This document shows, piece after piece, positions 7,281 through 7,636 of a stretch of 7,636 nucleotides of DNA. The translations under genes were made by a program, and so were the position numbers. Under the pieces are notes generated by a model. The model did no database searches, had not been told where the DNA came from, and saw nothing but the letters and a program-made list of their open reading frames with translations. How positions within the stretch are numbered: the stretch's first letter is position 1; every line of letters begins with the position of its first letter. The stretch covers positions 3,916-11,551 of the forward strand of contig JAAVGQ010000011.1 of the NCBI GenBank assembly GCA_014800105.1. The letters are read 5' to 3'. This DNA is from Bacteroidales bacterium. GTDB taxonomy: Bacteria; Bacteroidota; Bacteroidia; Bacteroidales; Muribaculaceae.

Positions 7281-7309
7281 GGGATAGTTCGGAGCCTATG
7301 ACCTCCCCG
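7281..7309. repeat. Direct repeat, copy 1
   Basis: GGGAT, two variable bases, then a 22-bp block starting TTCGGAGCCTATGACC (7288-7309) recur at 7608-7636 with an offset of 327 bp. The 22-bp block is identical in both copies. This copy starts 9 bp after the M48 stop codon. Confidence 0.85.
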
Positions 7310-7315
7310 TCATAG
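7296..7315. repeat. Short hairpin at the edge of direct repeat copy 1
   Basis: CTATGAC and GTCATAG form a perfect 7-bp stem around a CTCCCC loop. It lies about 25 bp after the M48 stop but is not followed by a T-tract, so it is a poor intrinsic terminator. The second repeat copy contains the left arm and loop and reaches the window edge at the first base of the right arm. Confidence 0.6.
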
Positions 7316-7326
7316 AATGTTATCAG

Positions 7327-7608
7327 CAAGAGGTAAAACCGAGACGGTCCGGAGAGACTGTTGGAACAGTAGGCGCGTGGCTAAGCGACCGGCAGGGAGC
7401 GCAGCCCGCGCATGACAGTTTCCACCGTTTACGTTCCGGCGTGTATGGATTTCAGCTTAGTGGCAATCCATACACGCCGGAACTTATTCTATATAAGCCT
7501 ATTGAACCGCGGGCTGCGTTCGTGATGCCTAACGTCATCACTCACTTAGCGCCACGGCTACTGTCCCGACGGCCTCTCCGGGCCGTCCTCCCTTCCCCGT
7601 TTATCTTG
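7327..7608. repeat. Nested long foldback element (candidate structured RNA or palindromic mobile element)
   Basis: The two halves are complementary in a nested order. From outside in: CAAGA 7327-7331 with TCTTG 7604-7608; TAAA plus C (7334-7339) with GTTTA (7599-7603); a 14-bp arm 7343-7356 with 7574-7587 (one G-T pair); ACAGTAG 7366-7372 with CTACTGT 7558-7564; CGTGG 7376-7380 with CCACG 7552-7556; CTAAG 7381-7385 with CTTAG 7545-7549; CGCAGCCCGCG 7400-7410 with 7508-7518; and a perfect 19-bp stem 7433-7451 with 7465-7483. A side hairpin GTGATG/CATCAC (7522-7541) branches off. No known RNA family or insertion sequence is recognised. Strand is undetermined. Confidence 0.75.
7433..7483. repeat. 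Perfect 19-bp stem with 13-nt loop, core of the foldback
   Basis: GTTCCGGCGTGTATGGATT (7433-7451) is exactly complementary to 7465-7483, with loop TCAGCTTAGTGGC. It is the longest perfect inverted repeat I noticed in the window and forms the apex of the nested structure. Confidence 0.9.
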
Positions 7609-7636
7609 GGATGTTTCGGAGCCTATGACCTCCCCG
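7608..7636. repeat. Direct repeat, copy 2 (cut by the window edge)
   Basis: This is a second copy of the 7281-7309 sequence: GGGAT, two differing bases, then the identical 22-bp block ending at the last base of the window. Its first base overlaps the end of the foldback's outer arm. Whether similarity continues is not visible. Confidence 0.85.

Larger units (their letters stand above)
7272..7636. other. Gene-free 365-bp stretch holding a repeated, self-complementary element
   Basis: No credible coding frame, tRNA or rRNA is visible on either strand downstream of the M48 stop. The stretch is filled almost entirely by inverted and direct repeats, listed separately. It has no TAnnTTTG box and no obvious T-tract terminator, so whether and in which direction it is transcribed cannot be told. 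The window may end here because of the repeat, as often happens at assembly contig ends. Confidence 0.7.

Noticed and set aside
7296..7315. Hairpin after the M48 gene as an intrinsic terminator
   Set aside because: No T-tract follows, and it is part of the direct-repeat element rather than a dedicated terminator.
7366..7420. tRNA-like look of GTGGCTAAGCGACCGGC in the left arm of the foldback
   Set aside because: No acceptor stem, anticodon arm or TTCRANNC T-loop can be placed around it, and the same bases pair in the foldback.
7433..7483. 19-bp inverted repeat as an invertible promoter (phase-variation) site
   Set aside because: The spacer is only 13 bp and contains no promoter box. Known Bacteroidales invertible promoters have longer spacers.
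7527..7533. GCCTAAC resembling an integron attC box (RYYYAAC)
   Set aside because: No matching GTTRRRY partner at the right spacing and no integrase or cassette gene is present. It is a seven-base coincidence inside a side hairpin.

Overview
The window looks like chromosomal DNA from a member of the Bacteroidales, plausibly the Muribaculaceae or a relative. The evidence is fourfold. Several starts are preceded by TAnnTTTG-type -7 promoter boxes, which are specific to Bacteroidetes. Shine-Dalgarno sequences are absent. The protein types are typical of the group: a BtuB-like TonB receptor, a type III pantothenate kinase, a SPYSRFGYG-type outer-membrane barrel and a Bacteroidetes LptC. The gene order coaX - barrel - lptC - CNNM/CorC is one I recall from this order. 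The family-level placement is inference.

Layout. Positions 1-1592 (minus strand) hold the first 530 codons of a TonB-dependent receptor whose C-terminus lies beyond the left edge. A 115-bp divergent promoter region (1593-1707) separates it from a four-gene plus-strand cluster. That cluster is coaX (1708-2433), an outer-membrane beta-barrel protein (2420-3730, overlapping coaX by 14 bp), lptC (3773-4531) and a CNNM/CorC-family membrane protein (4557-5843). It ends at a short GC-rich hairpin in the convergent junction with a minus-strand gene for an unknown three-TM protein (5855-6400). That gene is divergent from a secreted M48 metalloprotease (6462-7271). The 61-bp gap between them contains a perfect 19-bp palindrome that forms a -7 box on each strand.

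The last 365 bp (7272-7636) contain no gene. They hold a strongly self-complementary, nested foldback of about 280 nt (7327-7608), flanked by a direct repeat of about 29 bp with a 327-bp offset. The second repeat copy ends exactly at the window edge. I do not recognise this element. It could be a structured RNA, a non-autonomous mobile element or one unit of a tandem array, and it is the most interesting part of the window.

Function. The plus-strand cluster is mainly envelope related: a barrel, the LPS-export component LptC and an inner-membrane CNNM protein, behind the CoA-biosynthesis gene coaX. The receptor and the M48 protease also act in the envelope. No defence system, phage gene, CRISPR array, tRNA or rRNA was seen.
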